A stretch of DNA of 64,000 bases from Pseudomonadota bacterium (GCA_023423895.1 JAFAER010000090.1:62001-126000); one strand, 5' to 3'; positions 35,051 to 43,809 are shown, counted from the stretch's first letter. A program made the numbers and translations. The notes: a model not told the origin generated them from the letters alone.

Positions 35051-36310
35051 ATGAAGCGAGCGGCAGTGGGCGCAATCCTGGCGGCGTGGATCATCGCGTG
35101 CGGGTCGACCGGGCGCGGCGGGTTCGACAACGACCCCGGCGCCGGCGGCGGCGCGAGCTCGTCCTCCGGCGGCGCAGACGACTTCGGGTCGGCGGACGCG
35201 AGCACCGACGGCGCGGTCCCGCCGCGGATCGGGACGCTGACCGGCAAGGTCGTGATGCCGGAAGGCACCATCCCGCTCTCCGATGCGCTCGTGTACCTCA
35301 CGACGACGCCGCCGGCCCCGATCCCGCCAAACGCGTATTGCGACAAGTGCGTCGGCCTCGACTCGTACGCGTTCACGTACTCGAAGCCGGACGGGACGTT
35401 CGAGCTCGCGGCCTACGAGGCCGGCAAACAGTTCCTCGTCGTCCAGAAGGGACAGTTCCGACGTGTCCGGACGATCGACGTCGTGCCGGGGACGCAGGCG
35501 GTGGACGCGGAGCTGACGCGGCTTCCCGGAAAGACCGACGCGGCGCTCGGCGACACGACGCCTCGCATGTTGATCATGCCCGGGCAGTGGGACCACGTGG
35601 AGAAGTCGCTGAAGAAGATCGGCGTCCAGGACTTCGAGAAGTTCGAGCCGGGGTTCGACATCAACGCCTACCGGGCGAAGCTCGAGGCGCTGCCCAGCTA
35701 TCACATCGTGTTCCTGCCGTGCTCCGGCGGCGTGAACGAGCCGGGCATGGGCACCGCGTGCAGCGTGACGGTCGACCCCGCGCTGAAGAAGGCGGCCAAG
35801 GGCTTCGTGGAGCTCGGCGGCAAGCTCTACGTCTCCGACTGGAGCTACGAATACGTCCGCCAAGGCTGGCCGGGCGCCATCTCGTGGGTCGGTGAGACGA
35901 GCCAGGTCGGCTCCGCATGCCAGGGCGGCGGCGGTGACTACCCGGCAGAGTTCGATGACGCTTCGCTCCGTGACTGGATGCTCGCGATCGGTGAAGGCAA
36001 CGCGTCGCTCAAGGCGGCATGGACCGCGATCGACAAGGTCGCGCCCATCTCGTCCATCGACGAGAACGGAAACCCGTTCACGCAGACGCCGAAGGTGTGG
36101 GCATCGGTGAAGCAACCCGGCGGTAGCCGGCCGGCGACCGTGTCGTTCCAGGACCGCTGCGGGCGTGTGCTCTACAGCACGTATCACGCGGAGGGCAGCG
36201 ACTCCGTCTTCGGGCAGGGCGACTTCCTCGCGCAGGAGAAGGCGCTCATGCACATCCTGCTCGAGGTTGGCGTGTGTGTCGGGCCGAAGCCCGTTCCGCC
36301 CGTGAAGTAA
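35051..36310 (+). CDS. lipoprotein, hypothetical, with carboxypeptidase-regulatory-like region
   Basis: A 419-residue exported lipoprotein from ATG 35051 with lipobox IIAC after AAVGAILAAW. A Gly/Ser/Ala linker (residues 20-55) leads to a beta domain near 60-160 (GTLTGKVVMPEGTIPLSDAL, TFELAAYEAGKQFLVV) that looks like a carboxypeptidase-regulatory or Ig-like fold. The C-terminal 250 residues (LIMPGQWDHVEKSLKKIG, YVSDWSYEYVRQGW, FQDRCGRVLYSTYHAEG) resemble the ThuA/GATase-like fold seen in myxobacterial secreted proteins. Four to six Cys residues could form disulfides. TAGAGT at 34981 may be its -10 box, giving a leader of about 60 nt. Confidence 0.85.
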   Translation: MKRAAVGAILAAWIIACGSTGRGGFDNDPGAGGGASSSSGGADDFGSADASTDGAVPPRIGTLTGKVVMPEGTIPLSDALVYLTTTPPAPIPPNAYCDKCVGLDSYAFTYSKPDGTFELAAYEAGKQFLVVQKGQFRRVRTIDVVPGTQAVDAELTRLPGKTDAALGDTTPRMLIMPGQWDHVEKSLKKIGVQDFEKFEPGFDINAYRAKLEALPSYHIVFLPCSGGVNEPGMGTACSVTVDPALKKAAKGFVELGGKLYVSDWSYEYVRQGWPGAISWVGETSQVGSACQGGGGDYPAEFDDASLRDWMLAIGEGNASLKAAWTAIDKVAPISSIDENGNPFTQTPKVWASVKQPGGSRPATVSFQDRCGRVLYSTYHAEGSDSVFGQGDFLAQEKALMHILLEVGVCVGPKPVPPVK

Positions 36311-36406
36311 CAGCGCCACGCGCGACACCTTCCGCCGTCACGGTAAGGCGAGACCGCCGCGAGAAGCGGCGCCCGAGATTGAACGCCCGCCCGCGATCGG
36401 CCGTTC

Positions 36407-36412
36407 TAGAGT
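36407..36412 (+). promoter_or_regulatory. -10-like box TAGAGT before hybrid histidine kinase gene
   Basis: TAGAGT ends 6 nt before ATG 36419, consistent with a leaderless transcript. Confidence 0.45.
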
Positions 36413-36418
36413 GGGCCA

Positions 36419-38293
36419 ATGAATTTGCCCGCGGCCATCTCGCTCGCCGCCGCCGTCATCGGCCTAGGCGTAGGGGGGCTCGCGCTCGGGCTCGGTAGCT
36501 CTCCACGCTGGGCCCACTATCGGCTGCTCGCGCTCATCGCTGTTTGCGCCGCCGCGTATTGCGTGATCGACGTGTTCACCACGCTCGACCTTCGCCCGGG
36601 GACGTGCGTGTTCGTCGGCGGGGTCGGAAGCACCATGGGGGCGGTGGCGATCGTCTGCTGGAGCTTCTACGCCGATCGGCAGCTCGAGCAGCCCGCCGCG
36701 AGGACGCGGAAGGTCGCGCGCGTACTGCTCGCGCTCGCCGGCGTCGGGTGGATCGTTCCAGGTGTCCTCCTCGACGGAACGACCACGCGCCTCGTCATCC
36801 CTGCCGTGGGCGCGACCTACCAGTTTCCGACCCCGAATCCATTCGGCATCGCGGTCTTCTCGATCGAGGTGTGCTTTCTGGCGGACGTCTTCGCGCGCTT
36901 CGTGTGCGCAGCTCGCCGCGGGATCGACGGCGCCTCCGCTCACACGGCCGCGGTCGGGATCGTGCTCGCCGGCGCCCTGTACGACACCCTCATCACGGTC
37001 GGGCTCTTCCGCGGTCCTTTCCTGCTACCGCTGTCGTTCATCGGTGCGGTCGGTGCCATCGGTGTCCAGCTGGTCCACGCGTTCATGGCAGACGCGGGGC
37101 AGCTCGATGCGATGACCCACCGGCTGGAGCATCTCGTCGACGAACGAACCAAGGAGCTCGTCGCAGCGGAAGCCGCGCTGGTGCGCGCAGAGAAGCTCGC
37201 TGCGCTCGGGCAGCTCAGCGCCGGAGTCGCCCACGAGATCAACAACCCCGCGGCCGCCGTCGCCGGCAACCTCGAATACCTCCGAGACGAGCTCGAGAGC
37301 GGTCACGTCGGAGACGAGACGTTCGCGTGCATCGACGACTCGCTCGAAGCCGTCGATCGCATCGCGCGAATCGTGCGCCAGCTCCTCGACATCGGCCGCG
37401 CTGCCGCGACCGCGCCGGCGAGCGACGCAACGGATGTCAGCCGAGCCGTCCAGCAGGCCCTCGGCTCCGTGACGCTGCCGCCGACCGCCGTCGTCACGAC
37501 GGACATCGAGCCGGAGCTCTTCGTCCGCGGAGACCAGGCCTCGCTCGTCCAGGTGCTCGTGAACGTGATCCTCAACGCGAGCCAGGCCTTGGCCGATACG
37601 CCTGCGGGGCGGATCGACGTGCGCGCCGCCGAGTCGAGCGGCTCCGTCGTCATCACGGTCACGGACAACGGGGTCGGAATGTCCGACGAGACGCAGCGGC
37701 GCCTCTTCGAGCCGTTCTACACGACCAAGCCGTTCGGGCAGGGGACAGGGCTCGGTCTTTCACTCAGCCTCGGCATCGTCCGTTCCCTCGGTGGTGACCT
37801 CGTCGTCGAATCGCGGGAAGGGGAGACGACGATGCGGATACGGCTTCCCATCGCGATGGCCCCGAGCCCGCTTTCGAGCGGTCGGATCCGGGCGCGCGCC
37901 CGCCGTCATGCCGTCCTTCTCGTCGAAGACGACAGCCGTGTGCGCAAGGCGCTCGAGCGGACGTTGTCGGCGAGGTTCGACGTCGTCGTCGCCGAAGGGG
38001 TCGACGAGGCCCTCCGGCGGATCGACGAGGCGTCGTTCGACGTGATCCTCTCGGATTGGAAGATGCCGAACGGTGGCGGCCGCCAGCTGTACGAGCTCAC
38101 GGCCGAGCGCCGACCCGAGCTGGGCGACAGGATGGTGTTCATGACGGGCGCTGCCCTCTCCGCGCCGGATCGGTCGTTCATCGAAGAACATGGGCTGACC
38201 GTCCTGCCGAAGCCGCTCGCGCTCGACGCGATCAGCGCCGCCGTGAGCGCCGTCGACGAGAAGACCGCGCGCCGGCGCGCTCGCGCCGTCTAG
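36419..38293 (+). CDS. membrane-bound hybrid histidine kinase with C-terminal receiver
   Basis: A 624-residue sensor. Residues 1-225 hold about seven membrane segments (ISLAAAVIGLGVGGLALGL, VLLALAGVGWIVPGVLL) with no periplasmic domain, so it may sense within the membrane. The dimerisation helix has the H-box GVAHEINNPAAAVAG near 275. The ATPase domain has NVILNASQAL (N-box), VTDNGVGMS (G1) and GLGLSLSLG (G2). A receiver follows from residue 500, with acidic residues VEDD, the phosphorylation Asp in ILSDWKMP and a conserved Lys in LPKPL. No separate response regulator is adjacent. Its stop codon shares CTAG with the convergent DUF2452 gene. Confidence 0.93.
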   Translation: MNLPAAISLAAAVIGLGVGGLALGLGSSPRWAHYRLLALIAVCAAAYCVIDVFTTLDLRPGTCVFVGGVGSTMGAVAIVCWSFYADRQLEQPAARTRKVARVLLALAGVGWIVPGVLLDGTTTRLVIPAVGATYQFPTPNPFGIAVFSIEVCFLADVFARFVCAARRGIDGASAHTAAVGIVLAGALYDTLITVGLFRGPFLLPLSFIGAVGAIGVQLVHAFMADAGQLDAMTHRLEHLVDERTKELVAAEAALVRAEKLAALGQLSAGVAHEINNPAAAVAGNLEYLRDELESGHVGDETFACIDDSLEAVDRIARIVRQLLDIGRAAATAPASDATDVSRAVQQALGSVTLPPTAVVTTDIEPELFVRGDQASLVQVLVNVILNASQALADTPAGRIDVRAAESSGSVVITVTDNGVGMSDETQRRLFEPFYTTKPFGQGTGLGLSLSLGIVRSLGGDLVVESREGETTMRIRLPIAMAPSPLSSGRIRARARRHAVLLVEDDSRVRKALERTLSARFDVVVAEGVDEALRRIDEASFDVILSDWKMPNGGGRQLYELTAERRPELGDRMVFMTGAALSAPDRSFIEEHGLTVLPKPLALDAISAAVSAVDEKTARRRARAV

Positions 38294-38802
38294 CGCTGCG
38301 TCTCGCCGAGCAACGCCGCGATCGGGACGACGGCAGGCGCGTCCTCGGCGACGTCGATGCGGGTGAACGACATGTCCACTTCGAGCCGGTACGTTCCCTC
38401 GAAGGACTGCGGCTGGGGACCGACCCACTCGTCCGGGCCGATGCGCGAGAACCAGAGCTCGCCATCTTCCTTCCGATAGAGGTGGTACTCGCCTCCGGCT
38501 TTCTTTTCGAAGCTGCATCGGACGCGGTGCAGCTCTGCGTCGCGGCGGGCCTTCTCGAGAAGGCCGCGCGCCTGCGCCTGTAGACGCGCGATCTGCTCGG
38601 CGATGACCCCCAGCTTTCCGCCCGTCATCGTGGCGAGGGTCTGATCGGCCTTCTGGATCTGCGCCGCGACGTCGACGAGGTCGTAGGCGGGTGCCGTTCG
38701 GCTGAGAGGATACGGCGCCGCGCGTGCGGGCCCTTCGTAGCGGCCGGGATCGACCTCGGGCGGCGGCGCGTCCATCGGCTTCGGTGCATCGCGATCGCTC
38801 AC
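38290..38802 (-). CDS. DUF2452 family protein (bacterial homologue of human C1orf50)
   Basis: A 170-residue soluble protein. Conserved stretches are DLVDVAAQIQKADQ, KLGVIAEQIARLQAQAR, then CSFEKKAGGEYHLYRKEDGE and a region with SRIGPDEWVG and GTYRLEVDMSFT. These match DUF2452, a family shared by bacteria and eukaryotes and of unknown role. I use the GTG at 38802; an in-frame ATG nine codons later is possible. The gene overlaps the convergent kinase gene by 4 bp, and both genes use the palindrome CTAG as part of their stop codons. Confidence 0.85.
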   Translation of the reverse strand: MSDRDAPKPMDAPPPEVDPGRYEGPARAAPYPLSRTAPAYDLVDVAAQIQKADQTLATMTGGKLGVIAEQIARLQAQARGLLEKARRDAELHRVRCSFEKKAGGEYHLYRKEDGELWFSRIGPDEWVGPQPQSFEGTYRLEVDMSFTRIDVAEDAPAVVPIAALLGETQR

Positions 38803-38900
38803 GGCGCGAGCATGCCACGCGTGTTTGCTCGGTGCGAGCCGTTCGAGCTCGAGCGCCAGGCGACGACGCGTTCTTACAAGACGCGCTCGAGCGGCCTCGT

Positions 38901-38906
38901 CATAGT
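38901..38906 (+). promoter_or_regulatory. -10-like box CATAGT before DUF3224 gene
   Basis: CATAGT (five of six matches to TATAGT) ends 7 nt before ATG 38914. Confidence 0.35.
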
Positions 38907-38913
38907 GGCACGC

Positions 38914-39306
38914 ATGACGGCACACGCGACATCGAGCTTCGTGATCGACAAGTGGGAAGAGCAGGTCATGTGGCAGGACGACATCAAGCTGATCCGCACG
39001 TCGATCGGCAAGACGTTCTCCGGCGGCATCGAGGGGACGAGCGTCGCCGAGATGATCATGGCGCACGCGCGAGACAACTCGATCGCCTACTGCGGGTTCG
39101 AACGACTCAGCGTGACGATCGACGGCAAGAAGGGCACGTTCGTGCTGCACCACGACGCGACCCAGTTTCAGGGCGGCGGCAGCGCCTCGTGGACGGTCAT
39201 GGTCAGCTCGGGGACGGGCGACCTGGCGACGATCCGCGGGACCGCGACGATCGCCCGACACGAAGACGGCAGCCACGCGATGCAGCTCGACTACGAGCTC
39301 GGCTGA
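38914..39306 (+). CDS. DUF3224 family protein
   Basis: A 130-residue beta-barrel-type small protein. The N-terminus FVIDKWEEQVMW and the central GGIEGTSVAEMIMAHAR, GTFVLHHDATQF and TVMVSSGTGDLATI are typical of DUF3224, a family related to allene oxide cyclase-like barrels. There is no signal peptide, and the biochemical role is unknown. It is a single gene; an upstream extension to 38812 has no support. Confidence 0.88.
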   Translation: MTAHATSSFVIDKWEEQVMWQDDIKLIRTSIGKTFSGGIEGTSVAEMIMAHARDNSIAYCGFERLSVTIDGKKGTFVLHHDATQFQGGGSASWTVMVSSGTGDLATIRGTATIARHEDGSHAMQLDYELG

Positions 39307-39413
39307 CGGCCCGCCACCTTCCTCCTCCGTCCGCAAAAGTGAAGGTGCGAATGAATTTTGTTTAGCTGTGGATTGACGAAGTGAAAGCTCGGGTCCACAT
39401 CTAGGGCAACCCG

Positions 39414-39779
39414 ATGGCAAAGCTCGTCGTGACATGCCCGAGCTGCAGAGGCGATCTGCGCGTGACGCGCCTGGCATGCCAGGCCTGCGGAACGAACCTA
39501 GACGGCAGCTTCGAGCTGCCCGCATTGCTGCAGCTTCCTCCAGACGATCTCGCGTTCATCGGCGAGTTCGTCCGCGCCTCCGGGAGCCTGAAGGCGATGG
39601 CGAAGCTGGAAGGCCGCAGCTACCCCACGGTGCGCAACCGCCTCGATCAGATCATCGGGCGGCTCGAGGATCTCGAGCGCGGCGTCCAGAAGCGCCGCCA
39701 CGAGATCCTCGATGCGCTCGAGAAGGGCCGCCTCTCCTCGCAGCAGGCCGAGGCCGAGCTGCGGAAGGTGGGGCTATGA
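39414..39779 (+). CDS. DUF2089 family protein (zinc ribbon plus helix-turn-helix-like)
   Basis: A 121-residue protein with an N-terminal zinc ribbon (CPSC at 9-12 and CQAC at 22-25). The DUF2089 core follows, with LPPDDLAFIGEFVRASGSLK and EGRSYPTVRNRLDQII, which read as a sigma-like helix-turn-helix. The C-terminal helix (ALEKGRLSSQQAEAELRKVG) is the part usually adjacent to SHOCT-like anchors. It probably acts as a DNA- or partner-binding regulator. It is coupled by ATGA to the membrane protein downstream, which suggests the pair regulates or senses together. Confidence 0.88.
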   Translation: MAKLVVTCPSCRGDLRVTRLACQACGTNLDGSFELPALLQLPPDDLAFIGEFVRASGSLKAMAKLEGRSYPTVRNRLDQIIGRLEDLERGVQKRRHEILDALEKGRLSSQQAEAELRKVGL

Positions 39780-40423
39780 CTCCGGCAGATCGCGTCCGCC
39801 GTCTCGTCGAGACGGGCACCGTGGCACCGGAAGAAGGCGCGCGCCTGCTCGCGGCGATGAGCGAAGACCCGCGACGCTCGTCGCTCGGCGTCCTGCTCGA
39901 CCCGTTCGAGCGGTTCGGCGGCGGGACTGCCGCGATCGCCGGTGCGCTCGTCAGTATCGCAAGCCTTGCGGTCTCTCGGCTCGGCGTGCGCTTCGACGGG
40001 TTCCTCGACATGCACGTCAACCGCGGCGTCGCACCGTCGATGTCCGTTGCGCTCCTCGATCAATGCGCTGGGTGGCTTCTCCCCGCGCTCTGTTTCTGGG
40101 CGTACGCGCGTGTCTTCAGCCGCCATGTCCGGTTCATCGACTTCCTGGGAATGACCGGTCTCGCGCGACTGCCGATCCTCGTGTGCGCGCTCGTCACGCT
40201 TCCGCTCTTGCCGAGCGGCGCGCTTCACGTCGACAAGCTCGATCCCGCGCTGCTCGTCATCGCGCTGTTCGGACTTCTCTTCGTCGTGCTGAACGTGACG
40301 CTCCTATACAAGGGCTTCAAGAACGCGTCCGGGCTCACCGGGACGAAGCTCGTCGGAGGATTCGTCGCGCTCGTCGTCGTCGTCGAAGCGCTCTCGAAGC
40401 TGCTGCTCTTCGTCGCTACCTGA
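39776..40423 (+). CDS. multi-pass membrane protein, hypothetical (YIP1-like)
   Basis: A 215-residue protein. The first 35 residues (RRLVETGTVAPEEGARLLAA) are a short helical domain of the kind often found at the ends of DUF2089 or SHOCT proteins. Four or five membrane segments follow (AAIAGALVSIASLAV, LPILVCALVTLPLL, LLVIALFGLLFVVLNVTLLY, LVGGFVALVVVVEALSKLLL). The pattern resembles YIP1-type proteins. It overlaps the zinc-ribbon gene by 4 nt. Confidence 0.85.
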   Translation: MTPADRVRRLVETGTVAPEEGARLLAAMSEDPRRSSLGVLLDPFERFGGGTAAIAGALVSIASLAVSRLGVRFDGFLDMHVNRGVAPSMSVALLDQCAGWLLPALCFWAYARVFSRHVRFIDFLGMTGLARLPILVCALVTLPLLPSGALHVDKLDPALLVIALFGLLFVVLNVTLLYKGFKNASGLTGTKLVGGFVALVVVVEALSKLLLFVAT

Positions 40424-40441
40424 CTCCCTCTCGAGGCCGCC

Positions 40442-41719
40442 ATGAGTCCTTCCGACCTTTCCAACCTTTCCAAGTCGGCACTCGAAACGCGCGCCCGGAC
40501 CTTCGCCACGGAGCTGGCGACCCGGTCCTTCGACCACCCCATGACCCCGTTCGACGCGACGATGGCGAACGCCTTGCCGTCCGAGAAGCTGCGCGAGGTG
40601 TGGGACGCGGTCGAAGCACAGGATGGATCGTTCCGCGCGATCGAGGGCACGAGCCGCCACGACGACGGCGGCTTCGCGATCGTGCATGTCGCGCTCGCGT
40701 TCGAGCGAGGACGGAAGGCGCTTCGCATCGTCTTCGACGCGAACGGCAACGTCGCGGGGCTGTTCGTCCGTCCGCCGGACCCGCCGCCGTGGAGCGCGCC
40801 GACGTATGCGCAACCGGACGCGTTTCACGAGCGCGAGGTGGAGGTCGGCACGGCTCCGGCGCTCCCCGGCACGATCACGCTGCCGCGCGGGGCCGGCCCT
40901 TTCCCGGCGATCGTGCTCGTTCACGGCTCGGGCCCACACGACCGCGACGAGAGCGTCGGAGGCGCGAAGCCGTTCAAAGATCTCGCCTGGGGCCTCGCGA
41001 GCCGGGGCGTCGCCGTGCTCCGGTACGTCAAACGCACGCAGCACGCGCCGGCTGGCGTCCTGACGCAGAAGGAAGAGTTCCTCGACTCGGCCGCCGATGC
41101 GATCGCGCTCTTGCGAAGCACGCCGGACGTCGACCCGCGCCGCGTCCACGTGCTCGGTCACAGCCAGGGGGGCTACCTCGCGCCGCGCATCGCGGAGGCA
41201 GCCAAGCCGAGCCTCGCCGGGGTCGTCATCGTCGCCGGATCGAGCCGACCCATCGTGGACTCGCTCGTCGATCAGCTCGAATACTTCCTCTCGTTGAGCC
41301 CAGGCGATGTTTCGCTTCGCGCGACGCTCGACGCCGCGAGGGCCTTCAAGAAAGAGGTCGAAGCCGAGACGCTGCAGCCGGACGACGAGCTGACGTTCCC
41401 GGTGGGTGGCAAGCTCCGCGGAGCCTACTTCCTCGATGACCGAGGCTACGACCCCGTGAAGGTCGCCCAGCGGCTCGTTTGCCCGGTGCTCGTGCTCCAC
41501 GGCGGCCGCGACTACCAGGTGACGGAGAGAGACTTCGCTCGATGGAAGGTGGCGCTCGCGGGCAAGAGCGGCGTGGTGCTGAAGACGTACCCGACGCTCA
41601 ACCATCTGTTCGTGGGCGGCGAGGGGACGCCGGGCCCCGCCGAGTACGCGAAGCCCGGGCACGTCGACGAGCAGGTCATCGCCGACATCGCGGAGTTCGT
41701 GCGTCGCGCGACGCCATGA
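40442..41719 (+). CDS. alpha/beta hydrolase with N-terminal DUF3887-like domain
   Basis: A 425-residue hydrolase. Residues 1-115 (FATELATRSFDHPMTPFD, LREVWDAVEAQDGSFRAI) resemble DUF3887, which often precedes esterase domains. The hydrolase has the oxyanion loop HGSGPHDRDES, the nucleophile elbow GHSQGG, an Asp in HGGRDYQV and the catalytic His in TLNHLF. All three catalytic residues are present. There is no signal peptide, so it should be cytoplasmic. Likely an esterase or peptidase of the DLH/acyl-hydrolase group; the substrate is unknown. Confidence 0.92.
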   Translation: MSPSDLSNLSKSALETRARTFATELATRSFDHPMTPFDATMANALPSEKLREVWDAVEAQDGSFRAIEGTSRHDDGGFAIVHVALAFERGRKALRIVFDANGNVAGLFVRPPDPPPWSAPTYAQPDAFHEREVEVGTAPALPGTITLPRGAGPFPAIVLVHGSGPHDRDESVGGAKPFKDLAWGLASRGVAVLRYVKRTQHAPAGVLTQKEEFLDSAADAIALLRSTPDVDPRRVHVLGHSQGGYLAPRIAEAAKPSLAGVVIVAGSSRPIVDSLVDQLEYFLSLSPGDVSLRATLDAARAFKKEVEAETLQPDDELTFPVGGKLRGAYFLDDRGYDPVKVAQRLVCPVLVLHGGRDYQVTERDFARWKVALAGKSGVVLKTYPTLNHLFVGGEGTPGPAEYAKPGHVDEQVIADIAEFVRRATP

Positions 41720-41729
41720 AGCGCGGCAG

Positions 41730-41781
41730 CTAGGCATCTAGGCAGCTAGGCATCTAGGCATCTAGGCATCTAGGCATCTAG
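41730..41781 (+). repeat. 8-bp tandem repeat CTAGGCAT, about 6.5 copies
   Basis: Six units of CTAGGCAT (the second reads CTAGGCAG) and a final CTAG lie 10 bp after the stop of the hydrolase gene. CTAG is rare in such GC-rich DNA. The array sits between the hydrolase gene and the promoter of the DUF72 gene. Confidence 0.9.
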
Positions 41782-41842
41782 CCGCCGTGACCTCTGCCGC
41801 GGCCTCGATCCGTGAAGTGGTGATGCGAGGACCCGAGCATGC

Positions 41843-41848
41843 TATTGT
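41843..41848 (+). promoter_or_regulatory. -10-like box TATTGT before DUF72 gene
   Basis: TATTGT ends 9 nt before ATG 41858. Confidence 0.45.
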
Positions 41849-41857
41849 GCGCGCCCA

Positions 41858-42529
41858 ATGGCCGCTTCCCAAGCCACGATCACAGTGGGTTGTGCGGGTT
41901 TTCCCGTACCTGCGACGCGGTACTTCAAAGAGTTCATGTTCGTCGAGATCCAGGAGACGCATCACGCGCTTCCTGGAATGGGGACGATCCGGCGCTGGCG
42001 CCGCGAAGCCCCGCAGGGCTTCGAGTTCGCCATGCTCGCTCCGCGCGAGATCGGCCAGGAAGGCTTCCGCGAGGGCAAGGTCGTCGAGACCGCGCTGAAG
42101 ACCCTGCTCGAGGTCGGCAAAGAGCTCGACTCGAGCATTGCGATCTTCGTGTCGCCGCCCGAGCTCGTGCAGAACCGCGCGAACAAGGCCGCGGTGAAGG
42201 ACTTCCTCCAGAGCGTTCGAAAGCAGTTCACGCGGGTCGTCTGGGAAGCTCCGACGACCTGGGACGCCGATGACGCAGCGTCGCTCGCGATCGACGTGAA
42301 GGTGATCCCCGCGCGTGATCCGCTCGCTCACGGCAAGCTGGATGCGCCGGTCGCGTATTACCGGCTGCCTGGTCCGGCCGGGCACAAGAGCCGCTACGAA
42401 GATCCCGCCATCGAGAAGCTCGCGGCCATCGCCAAGGACGCGAAGCACAAGGACGCGACGTACGTCTTCACGAATGTCGACATGTTCGCCGACGCGAAGC
42501 GCTTCAAGAAGGCGATGAAGCTGCCCTGA
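41858..42529 (+). CDS. DUF72 family protein
   Basis: A 223-residue protein of the DUF72 TIM-barrel-like family. It starts ITVGCAGFPV, and has the family-typical FKEFMFVEIQETHH, GFEFAMLAPREI, FLQSVRKQFTRVVWEAP and AYYRLPGPAGHKSRYED. It is slightly shorter than many DUF72 proteins (about 240-280). The biochemical role is not established. Single gene with its own promoter; two hairpins after the stop separate it from the convergent lipoprotein gene. Confidence 0.9.
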   Translation: MAASQATITVGCAGFPVPATRYFKEFMFVEIQETHHALPGMGTIRRWRREAPQGFEFAMLAPREIGQEGFREGKVVETALKTLLEVGKELDSSIAIFVSPPELVQNRANKAAVKDFLQSVRKQFTRVVWEAPTTWDADDAASLAIDVKVIPARDPLAHGKLDAPVAYYRLPGPAGHKSRYEDPAIEKLAAIAKDAKHKDATYVFTNVDMFADAKRFKKAMKLP

Positions 42530-42540
42530 TCCGACGCCGT

Positions 42541-42560
42541 CCGTCGCCGCTCTGCGACGG
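42541..42560. terminator. hairpin after DUF72 gene
   Basis: CCGTCGC and GCGACGG form a perfect 7-bp stem around CGCTCT, 12 bp after the stop. No T-tract follows. Confidence 0.5.
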
Positions 42561-42581
42561 AACGATGCCGGAAAAGCGAAC

Positions 42582-42609
42582 GGCGGCCCTGGGAATGACC
42601 AGGACCGCC
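42582..42609. terminator. hairpin between convergent genes
   Basis: GGCGG-C-CCTGG pairs with CCAGG-A-CCGCC around GAATGA, a 10-bp stem with one mismatch. It lies between two converging genes and could stop transcription from both sides. Confidence 0.5.
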
Positions 42610-42640
42610 GGCGCTCAACAGCGATGGTGCGAGTCGACGC

Positions 42641-43150
42641 TTACTCTGCGCACTCGGTCGCGCAGCTCTGCTCGGCGCATGCGGTGACGGACTGCCAGGC
42701 AGTCACGACACCCTCCGCCGCGAGCGTGTCGGCGCACCCCGTGTAGCACTCGTTGATCTCGTCCTCGGTCTTCTCGGTGCCGTCCTCGTTCGGCTTGACG
42801 CAGTCGTCGAGGCAGAGCTTGAAGTCGTTGCAACCGAACTTGCCGCTCGCCTCGTCGCTCGGGATCTTGAAGCAGTTGTCGAGCTCGAGGCAGCACTTGC
42901 TCTCCATGCACGACTGACACGCTGCCGGCTCGAACATGTTCGTCTGGTGCGTGTTGCTGCACGTCTCGCCGCCGCCGCTGTCCGGCGTGCCGGTGTCCGA
43001 GTTCGAACCGCCGTCCTTGTCGTTGTCCTGGGTGCCGCCGTCCGTGTCGTCGACCGTGCCGCTCGTCACGGTGCATCCCATGAACACGGCCGCTCCGAGC
43101 GCCGCAGCGGCGAGGAACGAAAAGGTAGTGGTCTTGGCGCTCGAGTTCAT
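42641..43150 (-). CDS. Cys-rich lipoprotein, hypothetical
   Basis: A 169-residue lipoprotein with signal FLAAAALGAAVFMGC (lipobox FMGC). An Asp/Gly/Ser/Thr-rich linker (residues 27-60) leads to a domain with about 14 Cys (CQSCMESKCCLELDNC, CNDFKLCLDDC, CYTGCADT, CAEQSCATEC) in the spaced pattern of many myxobacterial surface proteins. It is preceded by a clear GGAGGAG ribosome binding site, unlike the leaderless genes nearby. Confidence 0.9.
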   Translation of the reverse strand: MNSSAKTTTFSFLAAAALGAAVFMGCTVTSGTVDDTDGGTQDNDKDGGSNSDTGTPDSGGGETCSNTHQTNMFEPAACQSCMESKCCLELDNCFKIPSDEASGKFGCNDFKLCLDDCVKPNEDGTEKTEDEINECYTGCADTLAAEGVVTAWQSVTACAEQSCATECAE

Positions 43151-43809
43151 CACTTCTCCTCCATGGGGCCTGTCTCGCCCGTACTCGTTTCGGTCCATCT
43201 AAGTCCACGCTTTTCGTCGCAACCGAGGGCTGCGATCGCGTGCGTGAGAAGGGTTGCCGGCGGGACGCACGCGGCAGCGTCGCTGCGCCCGAGCACGTCG
43301 TCGCCGTCGATGCTCGCTTCCGTGGGCTCGACGATCCCACCACGCGCTCCGCTTCGTCCGCGAGCAGCCCGCAGCACGGGCGTGACCGCGAGAACGCACC
43401 GCAACGGCGCGTCGACGCTCCACGCAGCGCGCTCGAAGCGCTCGAAGCGCTCGAAGGACGGGCGGCGGAAGGGGGACAAGGGGAGCTTCATCGAGAAGGA
43501 AGACGGAAGGTTGCCGGAGTTGGACGTTGGGAGGCCTCGGCCTCTTCAATCCGGGCCGCAATGGGACGGACGCTCCAGGCTGCGCCAAGGGTACGGCCTC
43601 TCGCAAATGCAGGACAAGCTAGTGCCTTCGGCAAAGATCGCGCCCCGGAGGCCAGCCGCGCCGCGCCTCGGTCGCGTAGGCGTTCGGTGCGGTCGCGCTT
43701 CCCGTTCGGTCTGACACCGGCGTCATGAGACCGTGGCCGACGTTCACACCTCGGCCTCAGCCTTGGGCGCAGGCCGCAGGCCGCAGGCCGCTCTCCGACG
43801 GGCGCGCCG
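43151..43809. other. 0.66 kb intergenic region with short tandem repeats
   Basis: I see no convincing gene. It contains about three copies of AAGCGCTCG at 43435-43462 and three of CAGGCCG at 43771-43792. A 113-residue open frame on the minus strand ends at the start of the lipoprotein gene but looks non-coding. The 3-prime part is downstream of lnt. Confidence 0.6.

Noticed and set aside
43150..43491. A 113-residue minus-strand frame ending at the Cys-rich lipoprotein start
   Set aside because: The junction looks coupled, but the sequence is low complexity at one end (FERFERFER from a short tandem repeat) and has no domain pattern; a ribosome binding site alone explains the junction.
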